Source: Anaerolineales bacterium HSG25 (lineage in GTDB: Bacteria; Chloroflexota; Anaerolineae; 4572-78; J111). Taken from it: a DNA stretch of 64,000 nt. The notes under the pieces are model-generated. The model saw only the letters and a program-made list of their open reading frames with translations, did not search any database and had not been told where the DNA came from. Location: NCBI GenBank assembly GCA_030377865.1, contig JAUCGA010000012.1:1-64000 (forward strand), written 5' to 3'. This document shows positions 43,733-52,921 of this stretch, piece by piece; the first letter of the stretch is position 1, and every line of letters starts with the position of its first letter. The position numbers and the translations under genes are program-made.

Positions 43733-44224
43733 TTAGACCTCAACCAACTCTGCTGTATGTGTTTCGGTATCATAAATGGCAAAGGTGGTTTTGCCAAACC
43801 GACTCATCACCTCACCGGGGTTGACTAGAACGGTCTCGCCTACCGTTTCGATAAGCGCCTGATGGTCATGTCCGTAGCAGACGAGGTCGTAGGCTCCACT
43901 TTCGGCCAAGCGTCGACCCAGAGGCGGGTAATGGTTCACCCCGATTTTTCGTCCGGCCACCTCAATTTCGGCGAACTCGCCATGCAGGGTCACATTGCCA
44001 ACCTGATTGGCGATGACGGTCAGCAACCATTTGTCCCCATCATTGTTGCCCCAGACGACATGCACCGGCCCCTCGAAATTTTCGGCCAATTGTTTGAGGG
44101 TGAAGGGAGCGCAAAAGTCGCCACAAAAGATGAGGCACTCCGTCCCGCGTTGGTTGATGGCCGCGCTGACGGCCTCTAGCTTCCATATATTGTCGTGAAT
44201 GTCAGATACGATTGCGATATGCAT
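43733..44224 (-). CDS. YfcE/MJ0936-type metallophosphoesterase
   Basis: A 163-residue calcineurin-like phosphodiesterase. All metal-binding motifs are present: VSDIHDN (about 6-12), FCGDF (about 34), VVWGNND (about 57-63) and the late YGHDHQ (about 115-120). Small proteins of this type hydrolyse phosphodiesters such as bis-pNPP, cyclic nucleotides or related small molecules; the physiological substrate is unknown. It stands alone. It has no good ribosome-binding site, so translation may be weak or the start different. Confidence 0.88.
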   Translation of the reverse strand: MHIAIVSDIHDNIWKLEAVSAAINQRGTECLIFCGDFCAPFTLKQLAENFEGPVHVVWGNNDGDKWLLTVIANQVGNVTLHGEFAEIEVAGRKIGVNHYPPLGRRLAESGAYDLVCYGHDHQALIETVGETVLVNPGEVMSRFGKTTFAIYDTETHTAELVEV

Positions 44225-44311
44225 GATATTGTACCATAAAATATGGTGGATAGAGCATCACTGAAACGGGACGCGTTATCCATCATATTGAGAAGTTTTG
44301 TATTGTTATTC

Positions 44312-45079
44312 CTACCCAGATTTTTTATAGAGTAAAAAATGCCATGATGGATTACCAGCGTCAAAATCAAACTGTACCGGTGGCGCAACCGGCTGATTCC
44401 CCTCATCAACGAGTTGGATAATCCAAGCTCCAGTTGGGGAGTTTTTGAACTGATATTTGATGTTACCGGCTTTGTACCACATGGCTCCACTGTTTTCTGT
44501 CCAACGGTCAACACTCATCGTGCTCTCTTGCTGAATACCGCTACTATGCGTCCCAATCACTTTATAGCCACCCAACGGATTATTATCATCATCCGTAATC
44601 GCTACAAACACATCAAAATCGGGATGATTGGTTGGAAAATCGTTCTGCTCAGATACAGAAAACTGGTACACCGGAGCAGGCGTAGCTGTTGGCTCTGGGG
44701 TGTCGGTGGGGGGTGGTGGAACAGGCGTATCAGTCGAGGGAACAGGCGTGTCGGTTGGTGGGATAGGCGTGTCAGTCGGTGGAAGAGGCGTATCAGTGGC
44801 TGTAGCGGTTGGGGTTGAGGTAGCTGTCGGGGTGCTGGTAGCAGTTGGCGTAGCCGTTGGAGTCGGTGTTTCTGTTGGGGGCGTGGTCGGGGTAAAGGTT
44901 GGAACCATGACCGCGGCACTGTTTCGAGTTGGCGGAGGAATCGGGGTAAAACGGGTCGAATCATCTTGCCATACATACCATAACGTCAAGCCTGAGCCAG
45001 TAGTAAATAACAGTCCAGCTACACAAAACATGATCATGATAATTGCAATTGGAATAACAATTTTAGAGTTTGAAAGCAT
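44312..45079 (-). CDS. Membrane-anchored protein with Thr/Pro linker and globular C-terminus
   Basis: A 255-residue protein. One N-terminal membrane segment (about 8-30, IVIPIAIIMIMFCVAGLLF) is followed by a low-complexity Thr/Pro/Ser linker (about 60-140; TPTATPTATSTPTATS-like and DTPVPP-like repeats) and a C-terminal domain of about 110 residues ending WHFLLYKKSG. The topology suggests a domain held away from the membrane on the outside. I do not recognise the domain (it has DVFVAITDDDNNPLGGYKV and MWYKAGNIKYQF). The ATG at 45,079 is the only one that yields a clean membrane start; there is no good Shine-Dalgarno. Confidence 0.78.
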   Translation of the reverse strand: MLSNSKIVIPIAIIMIMFCVAGLLFTTGSGLTLWYVWQDDSTRFTPIPPPTRNSAAVMVPTFTPTTPPTETPTPTATPTATSTPTATSTPTATATDTPLPPTDTPIPPTDTPVPSTDTPVPPPPTDTPEPTATPAPVYQFSVSEQNDFPTNHPDFDVFVAITDDDNNPLGGYKVIGTHSSGIQQESTMSVDRWTENSGAMWYKAGNIKYQFKNSPTGAWIIQLVDEGNQPVAPPVQFDFDAGNPSWHFLLYKKSG

Positions 45080-45338
45080 GGGCTGGAGTTTACTACAACT
45101 ACCAAATTTTTGCCAAGGCAATCCCAGAAAAATAAATCTCTCAAACAACCCACTGATTGAAATCAGTGTCTTAAACGAAAAACCTGCTTAAGCAGGTTTC
45201 CCGTATTAGCCTGTGAATTCATTCACAGGGCAAGGCCGATTTTGGGAGGTTTTAAAAATTGGAACTGCCCAAGTGAGAGTAAATAGCCCTACTCGCGATT
45301 CTTGCAAACTAAAAAGCAATGTTTATACTATTCCTCTT
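45080..45338. other. Divergent intergenic region with repeat
   Basis: Holds the ACTGATTGAAATCAGTG / AACCTGCTTAAGCAGGTT repeat block (about 45,150-45,205), the same type as at 11,130 and 35,095. Confidence 0.5.
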
Positions 45339-46565
45339 ATGAAACGATTAATAACAGTTATAAGCATGTTACAATTATTGATTTTGCTCACCGGCTGTCT
45401 GTCATGGCAACCTCTGTTGTCCCAAGTAACGGTTGAACCAGAAGCGATTACTCCCAACGCTGACGGTCTAACCGATGTAACTCGTATCAGTTACAACCTC
45501 TCCCGCTCGGCTAACCTATCTATCTATTTGATGGATGAGGCCAAAGAACGGTACTATTTTCGTCAAGAACGCCGTCGCTCCGAAGGTGTTTATCAGGTCG
45601 ATTTTAGCGGTGTAATCAACGGGTCTATGCTTCCTAACGACTCCTATCATTGGGTGGTTGAGGCGATAGCCGACGATGGAGAAACGGCTCGGGAGCAAGG
45701 AAGCCTCATCATCAAAAATGCTGACACCGAAAAACCTGAGTTACAAGGATTTAGTGTCTACCCCAAACGGTTCACGCCCAATCAAGATGGGATTGACGAC
45801 CGAGTGACGATTAACTATTCACTAACCAAAGAGGCACAGGTACAAATTTATCTGATTGCCCCCGATGATGAAACTCGCTACCCAATTGCTGAGGTTGAAC
45901 GTGAGATTGAGCCGGGCAAACCCGGTTTCCATACTTATGACTATGAGGGCGGGGTTGACTTGGGCGCTGACCCACCGCCCGACGGTGAGTATACGGTTTA
46001 TGCGGAGGCGGTAGACACCGTCGGCAACCGCACCATCATCACCGACACCCTAATAATTGTTGAAGGGGGCGTGCCACGAGCGGATATAGTCTCTGCTAAT
46101 GTCGATTTTTACAATCCCGAAACCAATACCAAAATTGTGCCCTTGGGACAAACTCTGGCGTTTACCCTAACCGTTGAAAATTTCGGCTCCGTACCCATCC
46201 GTACCATCGGGCCAAGTTCAGGCGAACATTACCTAAGCCATGAAAGTTTTAACACCAAAGAGTTTTATGAATCGCCGGGGGCATGGCGCATCGGTATCGA
46301 CTACGAGGGTAATCCCAGTTATCCCTACCCCTATCGGTGGGCAGTCGGCAACCTTGATGAGTTGGAACAAAGAGAGATTAATGGCGAAACGTTCTACTAT
46401 CTCATGCCGGGCGAGCGGGCGTTAGTGACAGGCTCAATTGAGATTTTAGATGTTCCGGCTCAGCGAGACCGAGTCAATTTTTGGGCCGGACTGATTCATG
46501 AGAATGTACGGATTGATGTATTCAACGACCATGTTGACCCTCAACCGATTGCGATTGGATTTTAG
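45339..46565 (+). CDS. Lipoprotein with two FlgD-like Ig modules
   Basis: A 408-residue exported lipoprotein. The signal peptide (1-20) ends in the lipobox LLTGC. Two FlgD-like modules follow, each opening with a Pro-Asn-Ala/Gln-Asp-Gly turn (ITPNADGLTDVTRISYNLS at about 35 and FTPNQDGIDDRVTINYSLT at about 145), then a C-terminal sandwich of about 140 residues (ADIVSANVDFYNPETNTKI onward) like CARDB-type Ig domains. It probably works at the cell surface as a binding or scaffold protein. Two glycosyltransferase genes follow within four bases, so it may be part of a surface polysaccharide unit. The open frame extends upstream to 45,213, but only the ATG at 45,339 gives a lipoprotein signal. Confidence 0.82.
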   Translation: MKRLITVISMLQLLILLTGCLSWQPLLSQVTVEPEAITPNADGLTDVTRISYNLSRSANLSIYLMDEAKERYYFRQERRRSEGVYQVDFSGVINGSMLPNDSYHWVVEAIADDGETAREQGSLIIKNADTEKPELQGFSVYPKRFTPNQDGIDDRVTINYSLTKEAQVQIYLIAPDDETRYPIAEVEREIEPGKPGFHTYDYEGGVDLGADPPPDGEYTVYAEAVDTVGNRTIITDTLIIVEGGVPRADIVSANVDFYNPETNTKIVPLGQTLAFTLTVENFGSVPIRTIGPSSGEHYLSHESFNTKEFYESPGAWRIGIDYEGNPSYPYPYRWAVGNLDELEQREINGETFYYLMPGERALVTGSIEILDVPAQRDRVNFWAGLIHENVRIDVFNDHVDPQPIAIGF

Positions 46566-46568
46566 CCC

Positions 46569-47588
46569 ATGTCCAAATTTTTCCCTCAATCAGACCAATC
46601 ATGGTTAGTGGTGGTAATTGTTAGTTGGAATGTGCAAGATATGCTGACAAACTGCCTACGCAGTCTCGAAACGGAGATTACACGAAGCGGAATACCAACC
46701 CAAGTTTGGCTAATTGACAATGCCTCAAGTGACGATACAGTAACGATGGTGAAACGTGATTTTCCCACAGTCAAGTTAATTGCCAGCCCGCAGAATCTTG
46801 GCTTTGCCGGAGGCAACAATGCTGTCTTACGCGCCATCGGATTTGATGATCCTGCCTCGTCTCCGCAAAATTTACCTCAAGGTGTGCTCCTGCTCAACCC
46901 AGACACAGAACTTCATGCCGACTCGCTAACTCAATTATGGCGCTTCTTAGAGGATACACCACAGGCTGGTATTGTAGGAGCCAAGTTAGTTTATGGGGAT
47001 GGCTCGTTTCAGCATGGAGCTTTTGCTCTGCCGGGATTGTGGCAATTAACGATTGAGTTACCGCCCTTGCCTGACCGATTCCCCTTGCCCGGTCGCATCT
47101 TCGAGTCTCGGTTAAACGGCCGTTATCCTCGGCGTTGGTATGAGGAGCAACGACCTTTTCTGATTGGGCATCCACTTGGAGCAGTCATGCTTGTACGAGG
47201 AGCGGCGATTCAGCAGGTGGGTTTGTTGGATGAACAGTACCACATGTATGTCGAAGAGGTTGACTGGAGCAAACGAATCACTGCCGCGGGTTGGCGAGCT
47301 TACTGTGTTCCCGCGGCAACAGTAACTCATTTTGGCGGACAAAGTACGGAACAAATTAAAACCGATAGTTTCATCAATCTGTGGCGAAGTCGGTATCGGT
47401 TTTATCGCAAATATTACGGTTGGGCGAGGCAAAGCATTGCCACATGGCTAGTACAAACAAGCATGAAACATCAACAAAAACGCGTCTTGACTGAATTTAA
47501 GAGCCAACAAATCAGCCAAGATGAGTTTGTTAAGCGTTTAATCGCTTATCAAACTGTACTTAAAATCTGGCAAGGGCGGGTATTATGA
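46569..47588 (+). CDS. GT2-family glycosyltransferase (rhamnosyltransferase-like)
   Basis: A 339-residue GT-A enzyme. It shows VVVIVSWNVQDMLTNCLRSL at the start, NASSDDTV and a NLGFAGGNN stretch, a metal-binding D-x-D-like LLNPDTE, and the acceptor-side motif DEQYHMYVEEVDWSKR. This pattern is typical of rhamnosyl- or galactofuranosyl-type transferases in surface polysaccharide assembly. No membrane segment. It starts three bases after the lipoprotein gene and overlaps the next glycosyltransferase by four bases, so the three are an operon. Confidence 0.92.
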   Translation: MSKFFPQSDQSWLVVVIVSWNVQDMLTNCLRSLETEITRSGIPTQVWLIDNASSDDTVTMVKRDFPTVKLIASPQNLGFAGGNNAVLRAIGFDDPASSPQNLPQGVLLLNPDTELHADSLTQLWRFLEDTPQAGIVGAKLVYGDGSFQHGAFALPGLWQLTIELPPLPDRFPLPGRIFESRLNGRYPRRWYEEQRPFLIGHPLGAVMLVRGAAIQQVGLLDEQYHMYVEEVDWSKRITAAGWRAYCVPAATVTHFGGQSTEQIKTDSFINLWRSRYRFYRKYYGWARQSIATWLVQTSMKHQQKRVLTEFKSQQISQDEFVKRLIAYQTVLKIWQGRVL

Positions 47589-48346
47589 ACAGGTTGATTG
47601 CAGTAGTACTCACTAAAAATGAGGTGGCGCATATTGGCGAATGTTTAGCTACATTGCAATGGACAGACGGCATCATGGTGCAGGATTCGTTCAGTGATGA
47701 TGGTACGGTTGACGTTGCTGAAGCAGTAGGAGCCACAGTTTTTCAAGACAAATTCGTCAATTTTTCCATAGCTCGTAATAATGCTCTAGCGCATGCGGCT
47801 AGTTTGGGCGCAACATGGGTTTTGTTTGTTGATGCTGATGAGCGTGTTCCGCCTGCATTAGCCACTGAAATCCTGCACCGCCTGCCAAGTAATCAAGCTG
47901 TGGGTTGGTGGATTCCGCGTTATAACAATATGTGGGGGCATACTATGCGCGGTGGCGGCTGGTATCCTGACCATCAATTGCGCCTGCTCAAAGTTGATGC
48001 GGTACAGTATGACTCTCATCGGCAAGTACATGAACTAGCAGAATTGACCGGCTCCGAAGATTACCTGAAAGAACATCTCATCCACTACAACTACAACTCA
48101 TTATCTCATTTTCAACAAAAACAACATCAATACACCAATTTTGCCGCCAAAATACTATATAAAAACGGTACCACTCCTAAATCTTGGCGCTATATCACCA
48201 TGCCCCTCCGAGAGTTCAATCGCCGGTATATCAAGTTACATGGCTACAAGGATGGCTGGCGGGGGTTTCAGCTATGTATGTTGATGGGCTGGTATGAGTT
48301 TTTGACCTATTTTCGATTGAGAAAGTTGTATCGGTCAAACAGTTAA
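47585..48346 (+). CDS. GT2-family glycosyltransferase (WaaE/KdtX-like)
   Basis: A 253-residue GT-A enzyme with VVLTKNEVAHIGECLATL, DSFSDDGTVDVA, FVDADERVPP and RRWI-like acceptor segments (GGGWYPDHQLRLLK). The motifs fit the beta-1,4-glucosyltransferase-like group (WaaE/KdtX relatives), often found with polysaccharide genes in organisms without LPS. The ATG overlaps the previous stop (ATGA-type overlap). Its 3' end overlaps that of the convergent hypothetical gene by 12 bases. Confidence 0.9.
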   Translation: MNRLIAVVLTKNEVAHIGECLATLQWTDGIMVQDSFSDDGTVDVAEAVGATVFQDKFVNFSIARNNALAHAASLGATWVLFVDADERVPPALATEILHRLPSNQAVGWWIPRYNNMWGHTMRGGGWYPDHQLRLLKVDAVQYDSHRQVHELAELTGSEDYLKEHLIHYNYNSLSHFQQKQHQYTNFAAKILYKNGTTPKSWRYITMPLREFNRRYIKLHGYKDGWRGFQLCMLMGWYEFLTYFRLRKLYRSNS

Positions 48347-49000
48347 ATTATGACAGAGTTGTTTCGCTACATCTTGGCACAAATAGTACATAAAATTTTC
48401 TCCCGGACAGGCTAACTCTTTATCAAGCAGATAATATACTTCATCCTCAACCACAACCTCTAAACCAACTCGACCATAAATATGGTTGACAATTCGAATC
48501 TGAAATAACTGGTCGCCATGCGAATACTCATGCACCGTGGCCGATACTCGGACAGAATCAGCCAACCAAGCATGGTAAACTGCACTAAAGTTAAACTGGG
48601 TTTGAATTTGAGCAATATCACCTTGGTAGGTATGGTTTAGCTGTAGCAGGTTATAGGTGACAGAACGGATGACATCCTCAAAACCAGCGGTGGCAAAACC
48701 AACATCGTGCAAGCGTAAACCAATTTGATGGTTGGCAATTTGAAGTTGATATTGATAACTGTTCGTTAAAATATCTACACAACTCAAAAGATTGTCCATG
48801 GTTAGTGCCGGTGGTACAGCATCTAAGACCGTTTTTTTGAGTAATGCCATAGCCTCACCAGTCCCCTTCATTGAGCCTAACTCTTGCCAATCTTTTGGCT
48901 CAAAATAGGCGACCCCAAACTCATCTGATAGTTGCCACTCGGTACGAAATTTTTGAATGGGAATAAATTTTTGCGGTTGTTTGTTAATCACTAAATTCAT
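48335..49000 (-). CDS. Hypothetical protein, unknown family
   Basis: A 221-residue soluble protein that I do not recognise. It has no signal peptide or membrane segment; predicted character is mixed alpha/beta with a beta-rich C-terminal half (FQIRIVNHIYGRVGLEVVVED and VYYLLDKELACPGENFMYYL). AGGAGA is placed eight bases before the ATG, a strong signal that it is expressed. It lies between a polysaccharide operon (convergent) and the ribosome hibernation factor gene (same strand, separated by a terminator). Confidence 0.8.
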   Translation of the reverse strand: MNLVINKQPQKFIPIQKFRTEWQLSDEFGVAYFEPKDWQELGSMKGTGEAMALLKKTVLDAVPPALTMDNLLSCVDILTNSYQYQLQIANHQIGLRLHDVGFATAGFEDVIRSVTYNLLQLNHTYQGDIAQIQTQFNFSAVYHAWLADSVRVSATVHEYSHGDQLFQIRIVNHIYGRVGLEVVVEDEVYYLLDKELACPGENFMYYLCQDVAKQLCHNLTV

Positions 49001-49028
49001 GATAAGTTCTCCTAAAACCAGTCAATTT

Positions 49029-49068
49029 AAAAAGGGGACAAACATCAAAAATGTTTGCCCCCTTTTTT
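49029..49068 (-). terminator. Terminator of the hibernation factor gene
   Basis: AAAGGGGACAAACAT pairs with ATGTTTGCCCCCTTTTTT; on the minus strand the stem is followed by a T-run. Confidence 0.75.
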
Positions 49069-49084
49069 GTAAAAATCAAATATT

Positions 49085-49669
49085 CTATGAGAGTTCTGGA
49101 TCTATCAAACCGTAATCGCCATCTGTTCGACGGTACAGAACGTTAATTTGCCCTGTGTCAGGATTGTAGAAGACAAAGAAATCATGGTCTAACAACTCCA
49201 TTTGTTCTATGGCCTCTTCCGTACTCATCGGAGATACGGGGAAGCGTTTAACTCGAACAATTGTTCGTTCTTGCTCTTCGGCCAACTCTTCCCATACTTC
49301 CTCAGCCAATTCGGGCATACCCTCTTGCATGTCCCGATAATTTTTCTGGCCTTTCCAACGATTATCACGTTTTCCCTTAAATCGGGCTATCTGACGATGG
49401 ATTTTTTCAACAACAGCATCAATACTGGTATACACGCCATCAGAACGATCCTCGGCTCGAAGAATGGTTCCATTAGAAAAAACCGTCATTTGAACAATAT
49501 TACGGGTTTTACCCCCTTTATTTTTTTTACTATGTTTTTCTTGAGTAATTTCAAGCTGTATATCACCAATATCGGGCAGGTAACGATCGAGCTTACTTAC
49601 TTTTTTCTCAGAATACTCTCTGATCCTGTCAGAAATAACGAAATTTTTACCTTTTAGAAGCAATTGCAT
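49085..49669 (-). CDS. hpf: Ribosome hibernation promoting factor, long form
   Basis: A 194-residue protein. The N-terminal YfiA/RaiA domain (about 1-105) shows KGKNFVISDRIREYSEKKVSKL and the basic patch KNKGGKTRN. The C-terminal dimerisation domain (about 135-190) ends in VRVKRFPVSPMSTEEAIEQM-like and DHDFFVFYNPDTGQINVLYR motifs, typical of long HPF. It pairs 70S ribosomes into inactive 100S dimers in starved cells. GGAG before the ATG supports the start. It is followed by a terminator and preceded by comF-like gene. Confidence 0.94.
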   Translation of the reverse strand: MQLLLKGKNFVISDRIREYSEKKVSKLDRYLPDIGDIQLEITQEKHSKKNKGGKTRNIVQMTVFSNGTILRAEDRSDGVYTSIDAVVEKIHRQIARFKGKRDNRWKGQKNYRDMQEGMPELAEEVWEELAEEQERTIVRVKRFPVSPMSTEEAIEQMELLDHDFFVFYNPDTGQINVLYRRTDGDYGLIDPELS

Positions 49670-49710
49670 GGCTTATCTCCGAAATATTTTTTGAGTGGTA
49701 CAAAAAGGAT

Positions 49711-50430
49711 TTAATTAACATGTGGTACACGGGCAATAGATAGTGCCCATACTTTGTGAACGCCAGTTTTTTTCAAGGTCATGGCACAAGCATCAAGAGT
49801 AGCTCCTGTAGTGCATACGTCATCTACTAACAAAACAATTTTCTCCGACAGTAAATCATTCACACAAGAAAATGCATTTTTAACATTTTCATAACGACCT
49901 TTTATATCCAAATGTGCCTGTGTTTCAGTATGATGTACTCTTAATAATGTCGTCACATTGAGTGGTACCTGACAACTCAGACTAACTCCTGTAGCCAATA
50001 ATTCACTTTGATTATAACCACGCTCAGATAATCGAGAGGCATGTAAAGGTACAGGAAGGATAAAATCTACATTTAGCTGGTAACGTTGATATGCTTCAAC
50101 CAACATTCTCGTTAAGATTGCAGAAATTGCCTGATTATTGCCATACTTAAAGGCATGAATGGCTGACCTAATAGGGCCTTTCTCAAAATAGGTCGCAGAA
50201 CGAATGCCATCAAGGTATTGTAATGTGTTATTATTTTGGCAATGTTTACAAACGGTTTTAAGTGGAGCGGGGACCCCACATATAATACACACCTCGGTGG
50301 GGCTAAAAGATATTTGGGCTAAACAGTTACTACATAGCCAACTTCCACTAATTTTACAGTTAACGCATTGGGGTGGTAAAAGTAAATTTAATAGAGAGTT
50401 GTAGAGTTTGTTTAGGGTTGCAAGAAACAC
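49711..50430 (-). CDS. comF: ComF-family phosphoribosyltransferase-like protein
   Basis: A 239-residue protein. An N-terminal zinc-ribbon region (about 15-65) has four CxxC-type pairs (CVNC, CSNC, CIIC, CKHC). The phosphoribosyltransferase fold follows with the PRPP loop IVLLVDDVCTTGATLDA (about 200-216). ComF proteins assist uptake of single-stranded DNA at the membrane during natural transformation. A GTG start is used, with weak upstream GGATG. It lies just upstream of hpf, an arrangement also known from Firmicutes. Confidence 0.88.
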   Translation of the reverse strand: MFLATLNKLYNSLLNLLLPPQCVNCKISGSWLCSNCLAQISFSPTEVCIICGVPAPLKTVCKHCQNNNTLQYLDGIRSATYFEKGPIRSAIHAFKYGNNQAISAILTRMLVEAYQRYQLNVDFILPVPLHASRLSERGYNQSELLATGVSLSCQVPLNVTTLLRVHHTETQAHLDIKGRYENVKNAFSCVNDLLSEKIVLLVDDVCTTGATLDACAMTLKKTGVHKVWALSIARVPHVN

Positions 50431-50631
50431 TCGTTATCACATCCTTGTGACCAGCAGATACTGAATTTTAGTCGATATTCAGTTTTTTGCAAAGTGGAGA
50501 GTTTGGTGTGGTGGATAAAAAAATAATTTGTTATCAAAAACCAACCAGTTATTATTAGCAAAGATTATGATTTTGGTCAACACCTATCGTCATCATACCG
50601 AGAAACAACATGACATATATGTGGAATAAAT

Positions 50632-50976
50632 CTACTGTTCAAACTGTAATTGGTCACCTATAGTTGTCACAGTATCAGCAATTGTACCGACAGGCATCTC
50701 TAAAACATAAGCACATTGACTAACATAAGAGCCAAGACGATAAGGAACCATGTCCTCAGCAAGCTCAATTACGGAATAGTTTTTATCGACATATACAATA
50801 TCTATCGAGAAAGTCATAAATAATGTGTGAATACTTTTCACACCGACTAACACTAGTCCCTCTCCCGTTTTTAACGGTGTAGAACCGAGTAAGCCTCGCA
50901 ATCTTAACCAAAATGTATTCGCGACTCGCGCGTTAGTGATAAGTGTTGTATTACGGGTTTGATTAATGATTCGCAT
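50632..50976 (-). CDS. DUF192 family protein
   Basis: A 114-residue single-domain DUF192 protein with the typical AKVANTFWLRLRGLLGS-like start (TNARVANTFWLRLRGLLGS), IHTLFMTFSIDIVYVDKN and the final YVLEMPVGTI. The fold is a small beta-barrel; function is unknown. It starts nine bases after the TadC stop, so it belongs to the pilus operon; DUF192 genes commonly sit in such loci. Confidence 0.9.
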   Translation of the reverse strand: MRIINQTRNTTLITNARVANTFWLRLRGLLGSTPLKTGEGLVLVGVKSIHTLFMTFSIDIVYVDKNYSVIELAEDMVPYRLGSYVSQCAYVLEMPVGTIADTVTTIGDQLQFEQ

Positions 50977-50985
50977 TGATTTAAC

Positions 50986-51885
50986 TTATTCTAACGGACT
51001 AAGCCCCTTTGTTTCCAATATAATAAGAAGTGCTGGGGCTAACAAAACAACAAATAGGGCTGGAAAAATCAAGAAAACCATCGGAAATAACATTTTAATA
51101 GGAGCTTTATTTGCTTCTGCCTCAGCGCGCTGGCTTCGCTTAATACGCATTTGCTTAGACTGAACCCGCAATACTTTGGCGATACTAACCCCTAACTGTT
51201 CCGCTTGAATAATCGCCGCGACAAGACTAGTCATATCGGGTACGTCAACATTTTCTGACATGTTTTTAAGGGCTACCCGTCGTAAAATTCCTAATCGCAT
51301 CTCTTGGGTTACGCGACCAAAAGCACGGCTGATTTCATTATCCCATTTATCGGCAACCTTCTGTAAGGCACCATCAAAACCCATACCAGCCTCAACTGTA
51401 ATAGTCAGGAGATCCATTGCATCTGGTAACTGTTTAATAACAGAGCCTTGACGCGCCTGAATTTTAGAACGTATCCACAATACTGGAAGGAAAAAACCAA
51501 TCACGGCTCCTACTAAAGCCGCAATGGGGGCATAAACAGCATTATCCGGTGACATCACCGTAAATAAAAATGCAATTACACCAAATACAGTGGCGGCTCC
51601 AAACCGCATGCCTGTGAATTCTTTGGCTCCCCAACCATTCGGTTTTCCAGCCATTTCCATCTGCTTTTCAGCCGCGGCTCTCGATTTTTCAGGGGATAAT
51701 TTAGTAAGGCGTTCGGCCATCTGTACCAACATAGGACGAATAACACGTTCTGAAAAAGGTAACGATAATTCAATTTCTTCTAAAGTTACAGGTGTTGAAC
51801 GACCAGCAAATTGTTCCAGACGGTCTAAAGTGTTATCTTCTCCTGATGAATCTACAAAATCTTGAATTCGGTCAAATATCCCCAT
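50986..51885 (-). CDS. tadC: TadC: Tad/Flp pilus inner-membrane platform protein
   Basis: A 299-residue GspF/T2SSF-type membrane protein. Hydrophobic helices lie near 95-130 and 265-290, with the conserved cytoplasmic segment DAMDLLTITVEAGMGFDGAL (about 155-175). With TadB it forms the platform that couples the TadA motor to pilin assembly. GGGGGGAT before the ATG. It lies between DUF192 and tadB in a leftward pilus operon. Confidence 0.93.
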   Translation of the reverse strand: MGIFDRIQDFVDSSGEDNTLDRLEQFAGRSTPVTLEEIELSLPFSERVIRPMLVQMAERLTKLSPEKSRAAAEKQMEMAGKPNGWGAKEFTGMRFGAATVFGVIAFLFTVMSPDNAVYAPIAALVGAVIGFFLPVLWIRSKIQARQGSVIKQLPDAMDLLTITVEAGMGFDGALQKVADKWDNEISRAFGRVTQEMRLGILRRVALKNMSENVDVPDMTSLVAAIIQAEQLGVSIAKVLRVQSKQMRIKRSQRAEAEANKAPIKMLFPMVFLIFPALFVVLLAPALLIILETKGLSPLE

Positions 51886-51904
51886 TTATCCCCCCTACAA
51901 ATTG

Positions 51905-52870
51905 CTAAACATCAATTTCTGTCAACTTACTCATCACTATATAACCAAAAACAATACCAAATATAGCCAAACCAAGAAATATCCATCCAATGGGTTGAGA
52001 ACAATCAACCGTTAACATCTGTTCTCCCTCATCACAGGCATAAACCAAACGCCCCATATACTCTTCGTTCATAGCAAAAAGTAGCAGTCCCAAAACTACA
52101 GGCAACGCGGTAATAACAATTCCTGACATTTGGGCTTGAGCCGTTAGTACAGAGATTTGGCCTTTAATACGAACCCTTTCCCGAATAACCTCACCGATAA
52201 CCTCTAGAATTTCAGCTAAGTTACCTCCAACCTCATTTTGTACGGCAATTGCGGCAATCATCAAATCCAAGTCTCCACTTGGCACACGCCGTAATAGGTT
52301 ATTAAAAGTGCGTTCTTGATCAACGCCCAAACTAATTTCTTGAACGACTCGACGAAACTCAGTACTGATTGGATCAGGCATCTCTTTACCAACCGATTCC
52401 ATAGCTTGCAAAAGTGAATACCCCGCCCGCAAACCATTCGCCATCAAGGTAATAGCATCTCCAAGTTGGTCATTAAAAGCGGTGATCCTGCCACCTACCC
52501 TCATCTTTAGCCACAGTTTAGGCCCAGAAAATCCAATCAGAAAGCCTACTCCCATCCATACAAATATATTGCCGCCTCTTAGCAAAGTCCAGAATGCCAT
52601 AATCGATACTGCAACAATAACACAGATGATGTTAACTGCCCAAAACTCTACGACAGTCCATTTTAGATCTGCTTTAGCGAGTTGATCCGCCAAAGCGCTA
52701 CCAAAACCACGTTCGGTAATTGCTTCATCAAGGGCTTGGGTTAGTTGAGTTGGTTCGATTTTTGCACTTGAAGTCTCATCATCGTCATCTTCAACATCAT
52801 CAAACTCCTGTCCACCAACAAACTTTCCTAATCTGTCTTTTTCTGTATCGCCCCTGCTAAATAACCCCAT
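51905..52870 (-). CDS. tadB: TadB: Tad/Flp pilus inner-membrane platform protein
   Basis: A 321-residue T2SSF-type membrane protein with helices near 70-120 and 245-315 and the segment LGDAITLMANGLRAGYSLLQAM (split in two parts here, about 140-160). Partner of TadC. The ATG is preceded by GGAGGT. The N-terminal 60 residues are acidic (DDVEDDDDE). Confidence 0.93.
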   Translation of the reverse strand: MGLFSRGDTEKDRLGKFVGGQEFDDVEDDDDETSSAKIEPTQLTQALDEAITERGFGSALADQLAKADLKWTVVEFWAVNIICVIVAVSIMAFWTLLRGGNIFVWMGVGFLIGFSGPKLWLKMRVGGRITAFNDQLGDAITLMANGLRAGYSLLQAMESVGKEMPDPISTEFRRVVQEISLGVDQERTFNNLLRRVPSGDLDLMIAAIAVQNEVGGNLAEILEVIGEVIRERVRIKGQISVLTAQAQMSGIVITALPVVLGLLLFAMNEEYMGRLVYACDEGEQMLTVDCSQPIGWIFLGLAIFGIVFGYIVMSKLTEIDV

Positions 52871-52921
52871 GGTTCACCTCCGTCATACTAAACGTTTCTG
52901 CTGACAAATCTGAAATGATAC

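Noticed and set aside
44414-45191. Rightward Val/Gly/Ser-rich open frames opposite the Thr/Pro linker protein
   Set aside because: They are the complement of the low-complexity Thr/Pro codons. The leftward frame has a membrane anchor and a globular end.
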